Positions 1-11,380 of a DNA stretch of 64,000 nucleotides are shown here, in pieces. A program made the position numbers and the translations under genes. The DNA lies in NCBI GenBank assembly GCA_022497155.1, contig MU385714.1, positions 744,001 through 808,000 on the forward strand. The letters run 5' to 3'. The notes below the pieces were generated by a model, which searched no databases, had not been told where the DNA came from, and was given only the letters and a program-made list of their open reading frames with translations. Source of the stretch: Whalleya microplaca. Its lineage: Eukaryota > Ascomycota > Sordariomycetes > Xylariales > Xylariaceae. How positions within the stretch are numbered: the stretch's first letter is position 1; each line of letters opens with the position of its first letter.

Positions 1-439
1 GGTCTGGGCTGGCTGGCTGGACTAGGTAGGGGGTCAGGTTACGTACGTACGACTGGAGACAGTCGCTGGAAGAGACTGGGGAGGGGAGGGGGAGGGGACG
101 GGGGATGGATGGACTACTACCTATTCATTCAAACTGGCTGGCTGTGTTTGGATCACCGAACATCGTCGGCATTATAAGAGTTTCTCTCTAGAACGAAGAA
201 TAGCATTCTCGTTTCTGTGAGCAACAACACCCTTGTTGCCAAATAGACAGCAAGCAAGCAGCCTCCAAGAGGAATGAATGAACTCCCCAGATATCTCAAA
301 TGGAAATTTTGGAATGTGGCAAATGAATAGATGTCCATTTGCGTGTCTATGATTCTTGAACCCAGCAAATGTCTAGTTTACACGGGACTCTTAATGCTAC
401 GCTAACTTGCACTTGCTATCACTATCATCATGATCATCA
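1..439. other. Intergenic, left edge
   Basis: No gene is supported here. The stretch holds CTGG tandem repeats (about 10-22), the G-rich tract at 78-104 and a short GCAA-type repeat around 250-262. It would include the 3' flank of the minus-strand gene ending at 440. Confidence 0.6.
78..104 (+). other. G-rich tract, potential G-quadruplex
   Basis: Five runs of four or five G are separated by one or two bases (A or AC) at 78-81, 83-86, 88-92, 94-97 and 100-104. This meets the usual pattern for an intramolecular G-quadruplex on the + strand. It lies about 340 bases beyond the stop of the membrane-protein gene at 440-1614. The motif is seen directly; folding or a role is inference. Confidence 0.6.
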
Positions 440-1614
440 TCAACCGACCGTAGTCTCCGGCGCCGGCGCCGCCTCCTCCTCCAAGCGCGGCAGCATATGC
501 AGGGCGTAGGTCTCGGCATCGCGCGTGATATCCCTAATATCAATGCGGTTCGCCAGGGCATCATTGACGCCCTCCACAACCTCGCGCTCCTCCATCACAT
601 CGCGCATCACCCGTCCCTCGTGCAACCAGTACGCCTGCGTCCTACCGCGCAGCTCCTCGTCGCGATTCGTGGTATTCTTGACGATGCCGACGGCGGCCAG
701 CCTCCCCTTCGTCGTCAGCAGGGCCCGCGTGACGCCCTCGACGCGCTCGGCCGGGCTAGGCGGGCTCGCGAACGCGCGCCGCGTGCTCGCGGCCCACAGC
801 AGAAGACCCAGGACCCCGTCGAGTAAGCCTAGCCCCGCGAACCGCAGCGCGCGCGTGCGCCAGAAGAACATGTCGAGGTCGGGCAGGCGGGTCGCGCGCG
901 CGTTCGCCTGCGCGCCGTACGTGCTGACGGCGTAGACGTCGAGGGCGGCCGCCAGCGCGGCGACCAGCGTCGTCGTCGTCCGCCAGCGCGGGCCCTCGGG
1001 GCCGGCCACGAGGTCGCTAGTCGCGAGCGCCACCGTCACGAGGTTCAGCAGGTGCGGGGCGAGGAGCGAGGGCAGCGCGTACACCCAGTACGTCTGCGGG
1101 TCGTCGGCGGCGCAGAACGGGCACTCGGCTAGCACGGCGGGGCCGTACTGCAGGTACAGCAGGCGGGACTCGAGGTTGACGAACTTGGCGCGCAGGGCCT
1201 CGTCTGTGGGCGTCAGGGCGTGCGCGGGGCCCGGGCGGAGGGAGGACAGCCGGTTGAACAGCACGTCGGTGGGGATCTGTAGGCGGGATTGTGTTGCTGT
1301 GAAGATGTTCTCGGGCGCGAAGGGCGGCAGCGCGCGCAGCAGGAGGATGGCAGATATAGTCGCGATGATGGCGAGTGCGCGGATCACCTTCGGTGGCACG
1401 GGCCGGATGGGCACCCCGGAGGCACGTGAGGCGTTGCGTATGGACTTGTAGTAGCCTATGGCTTTGGGTAGGAGGAGGGGGCCGAAGAATATGAGAAGGG
1501 ACTTGATTCTGCGAGGGTGTTAGTTGGGTCGTCTTTCCTACGATATGGAGTAGATGAAGTTAAAGATGTCACGAGCACAAGGAAAAGCACTTACGTCCCC
1601 CAAGAGATGGCCAT
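440..1614 (-). CDS. Conserved fungal multi-pass membrane protein, function unknown
   Basis: Two exons on the minus strand, 1614-1595 and 1508-440, join across an 86-base intron (GTAAGT donor, CTAACA branch, CAG acceptor). The product is 362 residues. The first exon is only 20 bases and starts at the ATG at 1614; the second exon has no sensible ATG near its start, which is why the upstream micro-exon is needed. Hydrophobic segments lie near residues 9-23, 48-68, 148-170, 187-203 and 229-248. The first is followed by a conserved-looking KAIGYYKSIR. A CPFC pair sits at residues 136-139 just before the third segment. The C-terminal 100 residues are hydrophilic and charged. The coding sequence is very GC-rich. 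I recognise it only as a type of membrane protein found in filamentous fungi and assign no function. Confidence 0.8.
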
Positions 1615-2409
1615 TTTCGCTATCTAGATCTCATGCCGTTTGTTGTAAGGTATGTGAGCTGCGAAAGCACTCCCCAAGTGGACTGGAATCTTATGTAGGC
1701 CAACTTGGCCAGATGTCATGTTCAAGTGTCTATGTCATCAGCCTCATCCCGAGCCCCCAGGATTCAGGAACCGGGGCTAGGCCAGGCACTAACAAAAAGA
1801 GTTGGAGTCGGTGTCTTTGTTTGTGACGCTCCGTGACGCTAGCGCCGCAATCGATAGAGGGTGCTTATGAAGCTTATGATTGGTCCTTTTATAGGTATCC
1901 ACTCTCATTCTGTTCTTTTTATAAATTTTCGATGTTCGCCGGAATCACTCCTTTACATTCTCACTGCATAGATCTTTGCATGATGAAGCAAACTCAACAG
2001 CACATATCTGCATTACATGCTCGGTATCCGATATAGCAGAATAGTGCTTGGTGACATTGGTCAGTCAAACATATGCTTATGAATCATCCTCGAAGTTAGC
2101 ATTATGTCACGAGGTCAACAGGTAAGGACGTAATGTGAACCATGCTGGCACTTTCGAAGCTTTAACGATCTCTTTTCTCCGTGGTCGTTAGAGTCAATAT
2201 GTTGCCTAGAACGAGCCCAAGTACTCTGCCAAGAGTCATCTCAATCGTGTTACAGAGTTCCAGCCTTGCTATGAAAAACTCTGCGTCAAATTAGATGAGA
2301 GACATGCCCTTCTATGCCCTCCTATGCCACCCTATGCCGTTGCTTGTAGATAGTTTAATTTGGTAACCCGTTGCCTCTTGCTATGCATTCGTGCCTTCGT
2401 GTATTTCAT
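1615..2409. other. Intergenic between the membrane-protein gene and get1
   Basis: No gene is supported. The stretch contains the promoter of the membrane-protein gene on its left. Around 2300-2336 an imperfect repeat of about 11 bases built on CTATGCC occurs three times. Nothing else stands out. Confidence 0.55.
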
Positions 2410-3183
2410 TCATGAGGTTTTCTTGATCCTCTCTCCTCGCAACATGGGCGTAGGCTCGCCCTTCTCCCCAGCCGCCTTCATAGGCTCCTTCTGGGCCATC
2501 TTCGCGCCCACTGCCAGACCTAGGATGGCCGTGACGGTATCGCTCGCCAACATGATCACGCCGATGCAGGCCGTCTGCCACGACGCAATGCTGATGCTGC
2601 CGAGAGGAGCTCGTGGGAACGACAGTATCCATTCGACGTAGTAGGGGAACCAGCCCTGGGGGAGCCAGAATATCGGCTGCTTCGCGTACCAGAAGGGCAG
2701 GCCGAACTTCAGGCCCGTAGTCGTCAACCAGCGTATGATCCCGACGGTGTTCTCGAACTTGGCTTTCGTGGCATCGTGGGAGGTTTCTAAAGCACGGACT
2801 GGTTAGAATCTACGTGGATGACTTCGGATGTGCGTTTGTGAGCAACATACTGAACTTCTCCAGCTGCTCCAACAGCTTGTCATGCTGCCGTCTCAGCTTC
2901 GCCCATTTCGCAAACTGATCCTGGCTGCTCGTAGCATTCAGGTCGCGGCGAATGGTGAGATATTCCTTTTGCAGCTTCTTCTTCTCCGTGGCCTGCTTCG
3001 AAGTCTCGGTCGGTAAGGCGAGGTACAGGTTCCATAGCTATGTGTCTTGTTAGGGCCGCGATGACGTTGCCGTGTTGAATTCGGGGCGGGACTTACCAGG
3101 TTGCTTACGGTCGCTGCCCCGATGGTGTTGACGAGATGAGCACTAAGCTCGACCACGAAGACGAGGACGAGCAGAGAAATCAT
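2410..3183 (-). CDS. get1: GET complex subunit 1, tail-anchored protein insertion receptor
   Basis: Three exons (3183-3097, 3037-2851, 2786-2410) encode 216 residues. Introns of 59 and 64 bases have GTAAGT/TAG and GTATGT/TAG ends. Get1 (WRB in animals, PF04420) and Get2 form the ER membrane receptor that takes tail-anchored proteins from the ATPase Get3. The protein has the expected layout: an N-terminal membrane segment (residues 2-21), a cytosolic coiled coil rich in charged residues (about 35-90) with the family motif [20 protein letters not shown], and two C-terminal membrane segments, around [20 protein letters not shown] and the [18 protein letters not shown] stretch. The segment [20 protein letters not shown] is typical of fungal Get1. 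The ATG at 3183 puts the first membrane segment at the very N-terminus, as in the family. It is divergent from the PTAR1-like gene at 3471. Confidence 0.93.
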
Positions 3184-3470
3184 CTTGTCTCCGGTGCTGC
3201 TTCCCAAGTTGGCGGATGGTGTTGAGACAGGCGGGTTTGGTCATGGGGAACACTGCAAGGCTCGAAATGTGCTTGTGGCCCCAGCTCGAAAGTCCGATAA
3301 GCCCGTTGTGCATTATATAGCTATATCGACTAATATGTATTTATGCGGCATTGTTCCTTACAACGAGGTGGGCCCACCAATGACGATGGAGCTTCTATAC
3401 TTACATGTCCATCATCTCACAGAACGATAAAGCTACTCATTATCCTCATCAAGGAGCCTAATAAAGAGCA
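3184..3470. promoter_or_regulatory. Shared divergent promoter, get1 / PTAR1-like
   Basis: Only 287 bases separate the start codons of get1 (minus) and the prenyltransferase-alpha repeat gene (plus), so both 5' leaders and both promoters must fit here. No firm factor site was recognised; a TATATAGCTATAT-like stretch at about 3314-3326 could serve as an AT-rich core element. Confidence 0.6.
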
Positions 3471-4478
3471 ATGGCACGCTCGTTAGGCACAGATCTCATA
3501 GCTCACCTGAAGAAAGAAGATCCTAGGCCAGTGTACAATGACATCTCTACACTACTCACGAATTTGCCAGATAATGGGCTCTTGGAGATCGAATTCCTTG
3601 GGAACAGCCACCCTCTGCAGCCAGGGGTCAACTATCTCCAAGATAGTACAGCAGTGGCAATCCCCAAGCTGAGGCTAGCCCAAGCTTTTTTCGTAGCACG
3701 TCAGATACTACAGAAGCACCAGGAGCGCAGGTCTCAAACGGTGAGCGCTGAGGTGATGGCCGCAACAGCTGTGCTGCTTCTTATGGACCCCGAGCACTTA
3801 ACGGCTGCCAATGTTCGAAAGCGAGCCATTGCGGCGGCAACGGAGAAAGGCAAGCTGAATGCGTTATCTTTAAGACGAGAGAAGCAGTTTGTGGACAGCC
3901 TGCTCACGTCGAGGCTGCATCGCCATACCAAGTCGCCCACTCTCTGGTCACACCGGCGCTGGCTGCTCCAACAGTTCATTGCCTCTGATATGGCTGTGGA
4001 CCTTGAGCAGGATATCACGGAGATCGTGATGGTTGCCGGCGTACGGCACCCTCGCAATTATACCGCCTGGCACCACGCTCGGTTCCTGCTCAATCTAAGA
4101 CCGCAGATGGCTGAAATCATTGCCCCTCGCGTCAAGGACTTCTGTCTCAAAAACCCCCACGACGTGTCTGGCTGGAGCTTTCTCATCTACGCCATCGAAG
4201 CAATTACAGACCGACAAAGTCGCCGCCAGATCTGCTCATCGCATCTCGCGGAGATACTGGAAATTGCCGACTCTTTTCGCTGGACAAACGAATCCGTGTG
4301 GGTGTTTCTGCGCAACATTGTGACAACAGAACTTGTTAGCAACGGCCAGTTTGAATCCGTCGTCAATGCAAACAAGAAACTTGCTTCCATAACGCCGATG
4401 GACAGCCCTCAGTGGAGAACATTGGATCTCGCCCGGAGCTGGTGCAATAAGTACCGCCCACAAAATGTCTCGAGCTGA
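3471..4478 (+). CDS. Prenyltransferase alpha-subunit repeat protein (PTAR1/Ecm9-like)
   Basis: A single uninterrupted exon encodes 335 residues from ATG 3471. Several PPTA-type repeats (PF01239) are visible, each built round an aromatic core: SPTLWSHRRWLL (about 153-164), NYTAWHHARFLL (about 196-207), DVSGWSFLIYAI and NESVWVFLRNIV. This repeat forms the helical alpha subunit of protein prenyltransferases. The rather divergent sequence and the N-terminal 150 residues without repeats resemble human PTAR1 and yeast Ecm9, rather than the catalytic-complex subunits Ram2 or Bet4. PTAR1 is known to pair with the RabGGTase beta subunit to prenylate the SNARE Ykt6; that this protein does the same is inference. 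It shares a promoter region with get1. Confidence 0.85.
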   Translation: MARSLGTDLIAHLKKEDPRPVYNDISTLLTNLPDNGLLEIEFLGNSHPLQPGVNYLQDSTAVAIPKLRLAQAFFVARQILQKHQERRSQTVSAEVMAATAVLLLMDPEHLTAANVRKRAIAAATEKGKLNALSLRREKQFVDSLLTSRLHRHTKSPTLWSHRRWLLQQFIASDMAVDLEQDITEIVMVAGVRHPRNYTAWHHARFLLNLRPQMAEIIAPRVKDFCLKNPHDVSGWSFLIYAIEAITDRQSRRQICSSHLAEILEIADSFRWTNESVWVFLRNIVTTELVSNGQFESVVNANKKLASITPMDSPQWRTLDLARSWCNKYRPQNVSS

Positions 4479-6982
4479 GACGATCGATTTGCAAGCAGTT
4501 CTCCACGAATCTTAATGAATCTGACGAATACAACACGTGAGTCGGGCCATAATGCAATGCGATCTTGTCCCGGCTACCGGATTGCGGCCTTGATGTTGGC
4601 ATTGGCGTCGTTAGCTGGTTGTCCGGCCTGCCGATCAACAACTTAAGAATAGCTAAACCAAGAGAAACCAAGAGGCTGAAACAAATCGTGCCAACAGTGA
4701 CGTCGACAAAGCCCCTATCCTGTATTCCTTCTCGTAATCTATGGGGTATGATCGCAATCTTGGTTCAAGTTGAGGCTCGTCAACTATACATAACCATCTG
4801 CACGACAGCACCAGACGGGACGGCGCCACAACGCGCGGCTAAAGTGGTCTGAATAACAGAGACGCTTGTGACGTTGATAGGCCCAAGCTAATGCAGGGGT
4901 TCGGCGTCCAAAAGCCCGCGAGCTGCTTCTCCCTATTAATATCCCAACTACACAACTACATCAGAATACAGGCGGGCGAGCACAGGTTAAACCACCAACA
5001 TAGATCAAATCCTTTACGATCGATTGAAGCATTTACCTAATAGCCTCATGTCTGTGGTAGCCGGGCGGGCCGCACAGACGCAGCGCAAAGGAATTCAGAC
5101 GACTGGTGAAATCAGATGATGGTCTACAGTACCCGGTGATGCCAAGCTTTTTGATTTACATAGTACAAAGATTGACTTATTATAAGCTCGGCAACGCTGG
5201 ACCAACATACTGACTCGAGCGAGCCCTCGTATATGAATTTGACTAGTCTTACCCTGATCCAGCCGCTGATGTCTCGCACACTACCGGTATTCCGTACTTA
5301 CTAGAGGATTCATATTCTAAGACAGACTCAGTGTCTGACGATTCTGAATCGCCAGGCGTCACTTGGTGACCGAAGCTGAGGAAGTGAACATGCAGATATG
5401 CAGACAAGCCAGGGTTGCCAGGGCCAATTCAAGGGATCTTCAGGCTCTCAACACCCTTGGCCTCTATCCAGCTGTCGTGTATCGTTTATCCATTCCCCAT
5501 CAGTTCTATCCATCTCCACTTGGGACAGGGGCCACTAGCTGGCCATTGAGCTTGGCCCCTGCAAGCAATTTACCATCCCATGTGGACTTATATGAAAGAG
5601 GTCGCTAGCCGGGCCATTTTTGTTATCAGTCACTTCGAAGTTAATAGGGAGACGCAAGCACTATTTAAGGGATAAAGACGCAGAGCCTCTTGACTATTCG
5701 GGTGTTCTGACTCTGGAATGGCAGAGCAGTAGGAGGGTAACAGTTCGAAACATGTTGGAAGGCTCCCACAGTATTGAAGAGCATACCGACAGATAATAAC
5801 CCGTACGAATCGACAGTCTGTGCCGTCGAATAGGATCTAGCACAGGCCAATCATCAATCTGACAAGACAAGGGCCTAATTCGCTTAGTAGATCGCTATTA
5901 ATTGAATACTATGGCAGTACTCCCGCTACACGCCTCTTTGCGTAAAAGATCTCAAGTCGTCAATAGGTAGATCGAAAGCCGGGGGTTCCACCAATGGCGC
6001 TACGTTAACTCTGCTCCCCCATGCCCATGTTAACAGGGATATGGCGCTATCCAGCATCTGCCCAGGTAAAACCGCGATTTGGCGGGCGAACCGGAGAAAA
6101 TGACAGAGGGAAAGTTACGAGGAGTGAGAGAGAGGTATGGCCGATCAGGCCTGCACAAAACCAATGCTACGTCCCCATTTGGCAAGTCAAGCAATTGAAG
6201 ATGCAGGATACATTGATGTTCGCTGCACTCCCCTGCGTTGGGGGCAGGGGATGATCATCTTCAGGCATTGCCAGGGTGTGCTATTCTCGAGTTTCCCTCC
6301 TCCTCCTCCTTGCCGACCTCCAGAGCACAGCATCATACTTCTCCACATCCATCTCTTTTGCTATCGTTAGTCCTTCGTAAATCGTTTCCCCCCCGTAAAC
6401 CTAATCCACTGTTTCGCTTTACTGTCTTGTCTTGTCGTTGAAATAGACTGGGCGACCCCATTGGCGTTTCGATTTGTTCTAATTCTTCGAATCTTGTTTC
6501 TCTTGGGCGGCACCTCTGTCTTGGAATCCGGATCGACATATCGACTAACTCCCACAAGACCATACATTCCTTGTAATATACCTATCACCGGCGGCTTCCC
6601 TTTTCCAGACTTACTACTATATACTGTCGAGCACTCCTTTATACCTCGGTCGTATAGCCTTTCCTTACCATCCGGCTTCATCAATGACGCTCTTTTAATC
6701 TCTAATCCCTAATATCTCGACCGGAGTCCGGCACTCTTCAGCCAGCTTCTCCTATATACGTCGACGAAGCCAATTGGATGGCATCGCCTTGCTTTCCCTC
6801 TTAGCAAACCTACGTCTATCAAACGGGGCTGAACGGCAGTTTGTGCCAGATGTGTGTGTGGTCTCGGATTGTTACTATTTAACTCTACGGCACCCCTTCT
6901 AGCATACCGGAGCACCTAGGATAACGGATCCTTCGAGCCCGGGGAGAAAGAGGGGACGTCTTGCGGTGCGGTACTCTCCAAT
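4479..6982. other. Intergenic, 2.5 kb, no gene supported
   Basis: Open frames here are short, lack family features and are not joined by credible introns. The last 700 bases before 6983 are pyrimidine-rich (about 6290-6450) and may include the 5' leader of the aspartyl protease. No tRNA, repeat or inverted-repeat element was seen. Confidence 0.5.
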
Positions 6983-8693
6983 ATGCATCGGGCCTTGCTA
7001 TCACTACAGCTCTTACTCTGGGTGACTGGAATTCACGCTCTCCTTCCAGACTTTGCGGGACACCAGGATCCGGAAAGCCAGGGGGGATTAGAGATACGAG
7101 GCTCTGCGAACGAACCGACGCTTCCCACTCTACCCAATGGATTCGTCACGTTCAAATTAGTGGAATCGTGGTCGAAGGTATATTGGTTTCCTTCTTGTGT
7201 GGGCTATGGGTAGCCACTAACTGTACTCTGTAGACAGAAGAATCCCTTGCAGACAAGGTCTCCAGGGCAGCACAGAACTTCGCCGTGAAGTATGGCTCCA
7301 GGTCGCCGACCCGAACGTCACACGGCGATGCCGCTCTCCGCAACCGCGAGAACAACTTCAAGGTGACGACGGCCGTCGACCCCACGGTGAGCAACGCCGC
7401 CGGGATCAACCAGGATGACATGGACTACACCTACTTCATCGAAGCCGGCTTCGGCTCCGAGGGGAAGCCGTTGTACATGCTCGTCGACACCGGCGCGAGC
7501 ACGACTTGGGTAATGGGCTCGCACTGCACGTCCGACGCCTGCGAGAAGCACAACTCCTTCGGCCCGGACGACTCGAAGACGTACAAGGACAGTGGCAAGA
7601 CGTATTCCGTGGGGTACGGCTCGGGCGAAGTGAGCGGGGACGTCGTCTCGGACAACATATCCATCGCCGGGATCAACGTGACGATGCCCTTCGGCGTTGC
7701 CAACGTCACCTCGGACCAGTTCTCCCAGTTCCCCTTCGACGGCATCTTGGCGTTGTCGATGGTCCCCGATACGTGGCTTGCGGCGGTCAAGAACGCCAAA
7801 CTCATCGATTCCAACGTTTTTGGGGTCAACCTGGCCAGGGGCTCGGACGGGACGAACGATGGGGAAATAGCTTTTGGCGCTCCGAATAAAGCGAAATACT
7901 CGGGCGACGTGTCCTACACCACTATCGGATCGAAGAACAGCTGGGCCATCCCCATGGACGACGTTTCGTACGGCGGCAAGTCGGCCGGGGTCAAAAACAG
8001 GCAGGCCTACATCGACACGGGCACGAGCTTCGCTTTCGGCCCTCCCGCCGACGTCAAAGCTCTGTACGATCTCATCCCCGATTCGTCCAGCAGCGACAAG
8101 GGTGTGTCCTACACTGTCCCGTGCAACAGCGACGTCTTGGTCTCGTTCTCTTTCTCCGGCAAGAGCTGGAACGTCTCCTCCAAGGACTTCACGGGGGCGC
8201 CGAATGGCAATGGTGTCTGCACTGGCAATGTGTACGGCATGGAGTATGTATCTGGTGCCTGGCTGCTTGGGGCTATGTTCCTCAGGAATGTCTACTCGGT
8301 CTTCGACACGGACCAAGGACGGATCGGTAAGTTTTTCAATGCTTGAGCGTATACGGACAAGAGATTCTAATCATGAGCATAGGATTTGCCGCTAAAGCAA
8401 CGTCTGCCAGTGGAACTACTACGAATAGTACGTCACAAGCCACGTCGACAGCCGCGGCAACGGGAACAGCATCGGCGTCGGCAACATCCCCGAGCAGTCC
8501 GTCGACAACATCCACCGGAAGCACTTCGACGGCCACTGCCATACAACCAGATATCGGACTCAACGGCCACGAGACGCCAACCGGGTCCACTCCTTCAGAA
8601 GAGACCGGCATGGGCTCTGCGGGTACAACGATAGAAACGGGGAGCATATATCTATTAACCTGTCTCCTCGCCATTGCCGCCGTGGTCGTCTAA
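6983..8693 (+). CDS. Secreted aspartyl protease, probably GPI-anchored (yapsin-like)
   Basis: Three exons (6983-7177, 7234-8326, 8383-8693) encode 532 residues; introns are 56 bases each. The N-terminus is a signal peptide (hydrophobic core about residues 4-18). The mature pepsin-fold enzyme (family A1) has both catalytic motifs: VDTGASTTW with Asp150 and IDTGTSFAF with Asp326, plus the flap YGSG near 193-196. Cys162 and Cys168 fit the usual disulfide after the first motif. The last exon encodes a Ser/Thr-rich stalk (about residues 435-510) and a hydrophobic tail ending in a run of Leu/Ala/Val, the pattern of a GPI-attachment signal. Yapsin-type enzymes act at the plasma membrane or cell wall, processing wall and secreted proteins. 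A propeptide probably covers about residues 19-125. GPI anchoring is inferred. Confidence 0.9.
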
Positions 8694-9500
8694 ATCACAG
8701 ACGATTTCTAGGCTACGGCTTGGTTATTATAGTCCCAATTTTGAATTGGAAGCAGACAGACAATGTGGCTCTACGAGGAGCACGAATCTACGACATTCTC
8801 TTGACGAGAGGAACTGTACGATATTGGCTTGTAAAATAGTCAGGGGTTTCGATCCCCCCATCCAACATGAAGCGTTCCGCGAGGTAGAATACCCAATTAG
8901 AAGTGGCCTACGTGAACGACGGACACGGCGAGAGGATGGAAAGGGTCCATAGCAGCCGCAGCCGGCAAAAAACGCTCTTAGACGTTGTACGTAGTAACAT
9001 GTAATAGGCAATGAAATATTCGATTCTATGAGCTATCCTCACGGTGCCATCCCTGTCGACGACATGGTTTATAGGCAGCTAGCTATGTTTCAATGAAAGA
9101 ATGCCAATAGACTATTGTTTCCGACCCAAAGAGGCGATTCAAATTATCTTCGTATAGGAAATTCAATGTAGCTAGCGATACTACTAACTTGACAGCTTTG
9201 ACAGCTTGAAAGGGGGGATAAGGTTCAAGCCAGCCAGGGGTCGACAGGCAGGGATCAAATAGCGCTATGTATGTACATACGTAGTCTGCCCCACTAGCTG
9301 ACTAGGCAGAGTACGTACCGCTGCGTCACATGACGATAAGGCGACTTATCGCTGACACTGTCCTGAGGCACAGTACGAGCTGAGACCAGCAGCAAAGCAA
9401 CGTCCAATGCAATATAGCATAAGTCAGCACATTGGATCGTGGCTGAGGATTAATCTGGGATTCTCGGATCTTATAGCAACGATGCTACCGCGATAATACA
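8694..9500. promoter_or_regulatory. Intergenic; promoter of the amino-acid transporter
   Basis: No gene is supported. The right half should hold the promoter of the transporter starting at 9501, including the GATA palindrome at 9334-9351 described separately. A GGGG/CCCC hairpin around 8843-8860 was examined and does not belong to a tRNA. Confidence 0.55.
9334..9351. promoter_or_regulatory. Inverted pair of GATA-factor sites
   Basis: CGATAAG, then GCGA, then CTTATCG forms a perfect 7-bp inverted repeat with a four-base spacer, about 150 bases upstream of the transporter start codon. HGATAR sites, often in closely spaced pairs, bind fungal GATA regulators such as AreA/NIT2 in nitrogen control. 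An amino-acid transporter is a fitting target. The site is seen directly; regulation is inferred. Confidence 0.6.
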
Positions 9501-11380
9501 ATGGCCAAGGCCAAGAACCACTCCTCCTCCAGGGAGCAGCAGCAAGCAAACGACACTCGCAACCACCACAATTCCAACGCAGCCGCTCCGCAAAACGAAG
9601 AAGAGCATGGGTTGCTCGCCGCAGGCAGCGCGTCCGACGCGGACGAGGCTGAAGACGAAGACGGCCTCGTAGTACACCCCGGCGACGGCGACGATGGAGA
9701 CGGGGAAGAAGTCGTCAAGACCCCGCGGACGCCCAATCGCGTCCGCTTCAACCTGCGCCCGACCAACATCCCTCCGCCGGCCAACGGAAGCCAAGCTCCA
9801 GATTCACCAGGCGACTACTTCGACGTCGCCGAGCCCGACAGCCCGGACGGGCACCACGGCTCCAGCTCCTCGCGATACCCGCTCCTGACCAACGTCGAGG
9901 CGCCGTCCGTGACGGTGGCGAACGCGCTCGACGGCGGCGACGACATCGACGACTGGGCGGAGCGGGAGCGCACGCGTCCCAAGTCCGGGCTGAGCGCGGC
10001 GTTCATGAACATGGCGAACAGCATCATCGGGGCGGGGATCATCGGGCAGCCGTACGCGTTCAAGGACGCCGGGCTGCTGGCGGGAATCGTGCTGCTGGTC
10101 GGGCTCACCGTCGTCGTCGACTGGACCATCCGCCTCATCGTCATCAACAGCAAGCTCAGCGGCGCCAACAGCTTCCAGGGCACCGTCGAGCACTGCTTCG
10201 GCCGGTCCGGGCTCGTCGCTATCAGCATCGCCCAGTGGGCTTTTGCGTTTGGCGGCATGGTCGCCTTTGGCGTCATCGTCGGCGATTCCATTCCCGGCGT
10301 CTTGAGGGCGGTTTGGCCCGGCCTGAAGGATATGCCGGTTTTGGGAATATTGGCCGACCGCAGGGCCGTTATTGTGCTCTTCATTTTGGGGATAAGTTAC
10401 CCCTTGACGTTATATAGGGATATTGCAAAGGTAAGTTCGCGATGTATATTATGCGTCTAGACCTGCGACTAAGATGCAAACAGCTAGCGAAGGCGAGCAC
10501 GCTTGCGTTGATCAGCATGGTCATCATATTGACTACGGTCGTGGTCCAAAGTGTCCTAACGCCGAAAGAGGCACGCGGTTCCTTCGGCACGCCCCTGCTC
10601 ACAATAAACGAGGGCATATTCCAGGCTATAGGGGTTATTTCGTTTGGTTTGTCTTAGCCCTACTCTCCCTAAGACTCAAAAAGCTAACGATAGCCAGCGT
10701 TTGTCTGCCAACACAATTCCCTCCTGATCTATGGCTCTCTGAAAACCCCGACGCTAGACCGCTTCGCAACCGTGACGCATTACTCCACCGGCATCTCGAT
10801 GCTGGCCTGCTTGACTATGGCCTTGGCCGGTTTCCTTACCTTTGGCGACAAGACGATGGGCAACGTGCTCAACAATTTTCCCGCCGACAACACGATGGTC
10901 ACCATCGCGCGGCTCTGCTTTGGCTTGAACATGCTCACGACGCTGCCTCTGGAGGCATTCGTCTGCCGCGAGGTCATGATGAACTACTACTTCCCCAACG
11001 AGCCCTTCAACATGAGTCTCCACCTCATTTTCAGCTCTGCCCTGGTGGTCTCGGCCATGGTGCTGAGTCTGGTAACGTGTGACCTGGGCGTCGTCTTCGA
11101 GCTTGTCGGCGCGACCAGTGCCTGTGCCTTGGCCTATATCCTGCCGCCGTTGTGTTACATCAAGCTGAGCTCGAGGTCGTGGAAGACGTACGTGGCTATG
11201 GGCGTTGCGGGGTTTGGATGCGCCGTCATGGTTATCAGCGTGTTTCAATCTGTCGGGAAAATGATAAAAGGTACGTCCGCGCTCGCCACACGGCGTCTTG
11301 CCCCCTTTTTCGCTTTCTTCTTGGTTTTATAGCTGACTAATTCCTCTCCAGGCGGCGGCGAGACCGTCCAGTGCATGTAA
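9501..11380 (+). CDS. Vacuolar-type amino-acid transporter (AVT/SLC38-like, AAAP family)
   Basis: Four exons (9501-10430, 10484-10646, 10698-11270, 11352-11380) encode 564 residues; introns are 53, 51 and 81 bases. The N-terminal 165 residues are hydrophilic, acidic and low in complexity. The transporter core (PF01490) begins with AAFMNMANSIIGAGIIGQPYAF (residues about 168-189), the conserved first membrane helix of the AVT2/SLC38 branch, and about 11 helices follow. The tail is a ten-residue extension encoded by a 29-base last exon. AVT proteins move neutral or basic amino acids across the vacuolar membrane; whether this one is vacuolar, and which substrate it carries, cannot be read from the sequence. 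The inverted GATA pair upstream suggests nitrogen control. An alternative is a plasma-membrane SNAT-like transporter. Confidence 0.88.

Noticed and set aside
7318..8316. 332-codon open frame antisense to the aspartyl protease
   Set aside because: It lies wholly within the protease exon with strong codon bias; the antisense translation is Val/Arg/Asp-rich and has no domain.
8841..8862. Possible tRNA T-arm (GGGG, TTTCGAT, CCCC)
   Set aside because: No matching acceptor stem, D-arm or anticodon arm is found at tRNA spacing upstream, and no CCA-proximal pairing exists. It is a simple hairpin.
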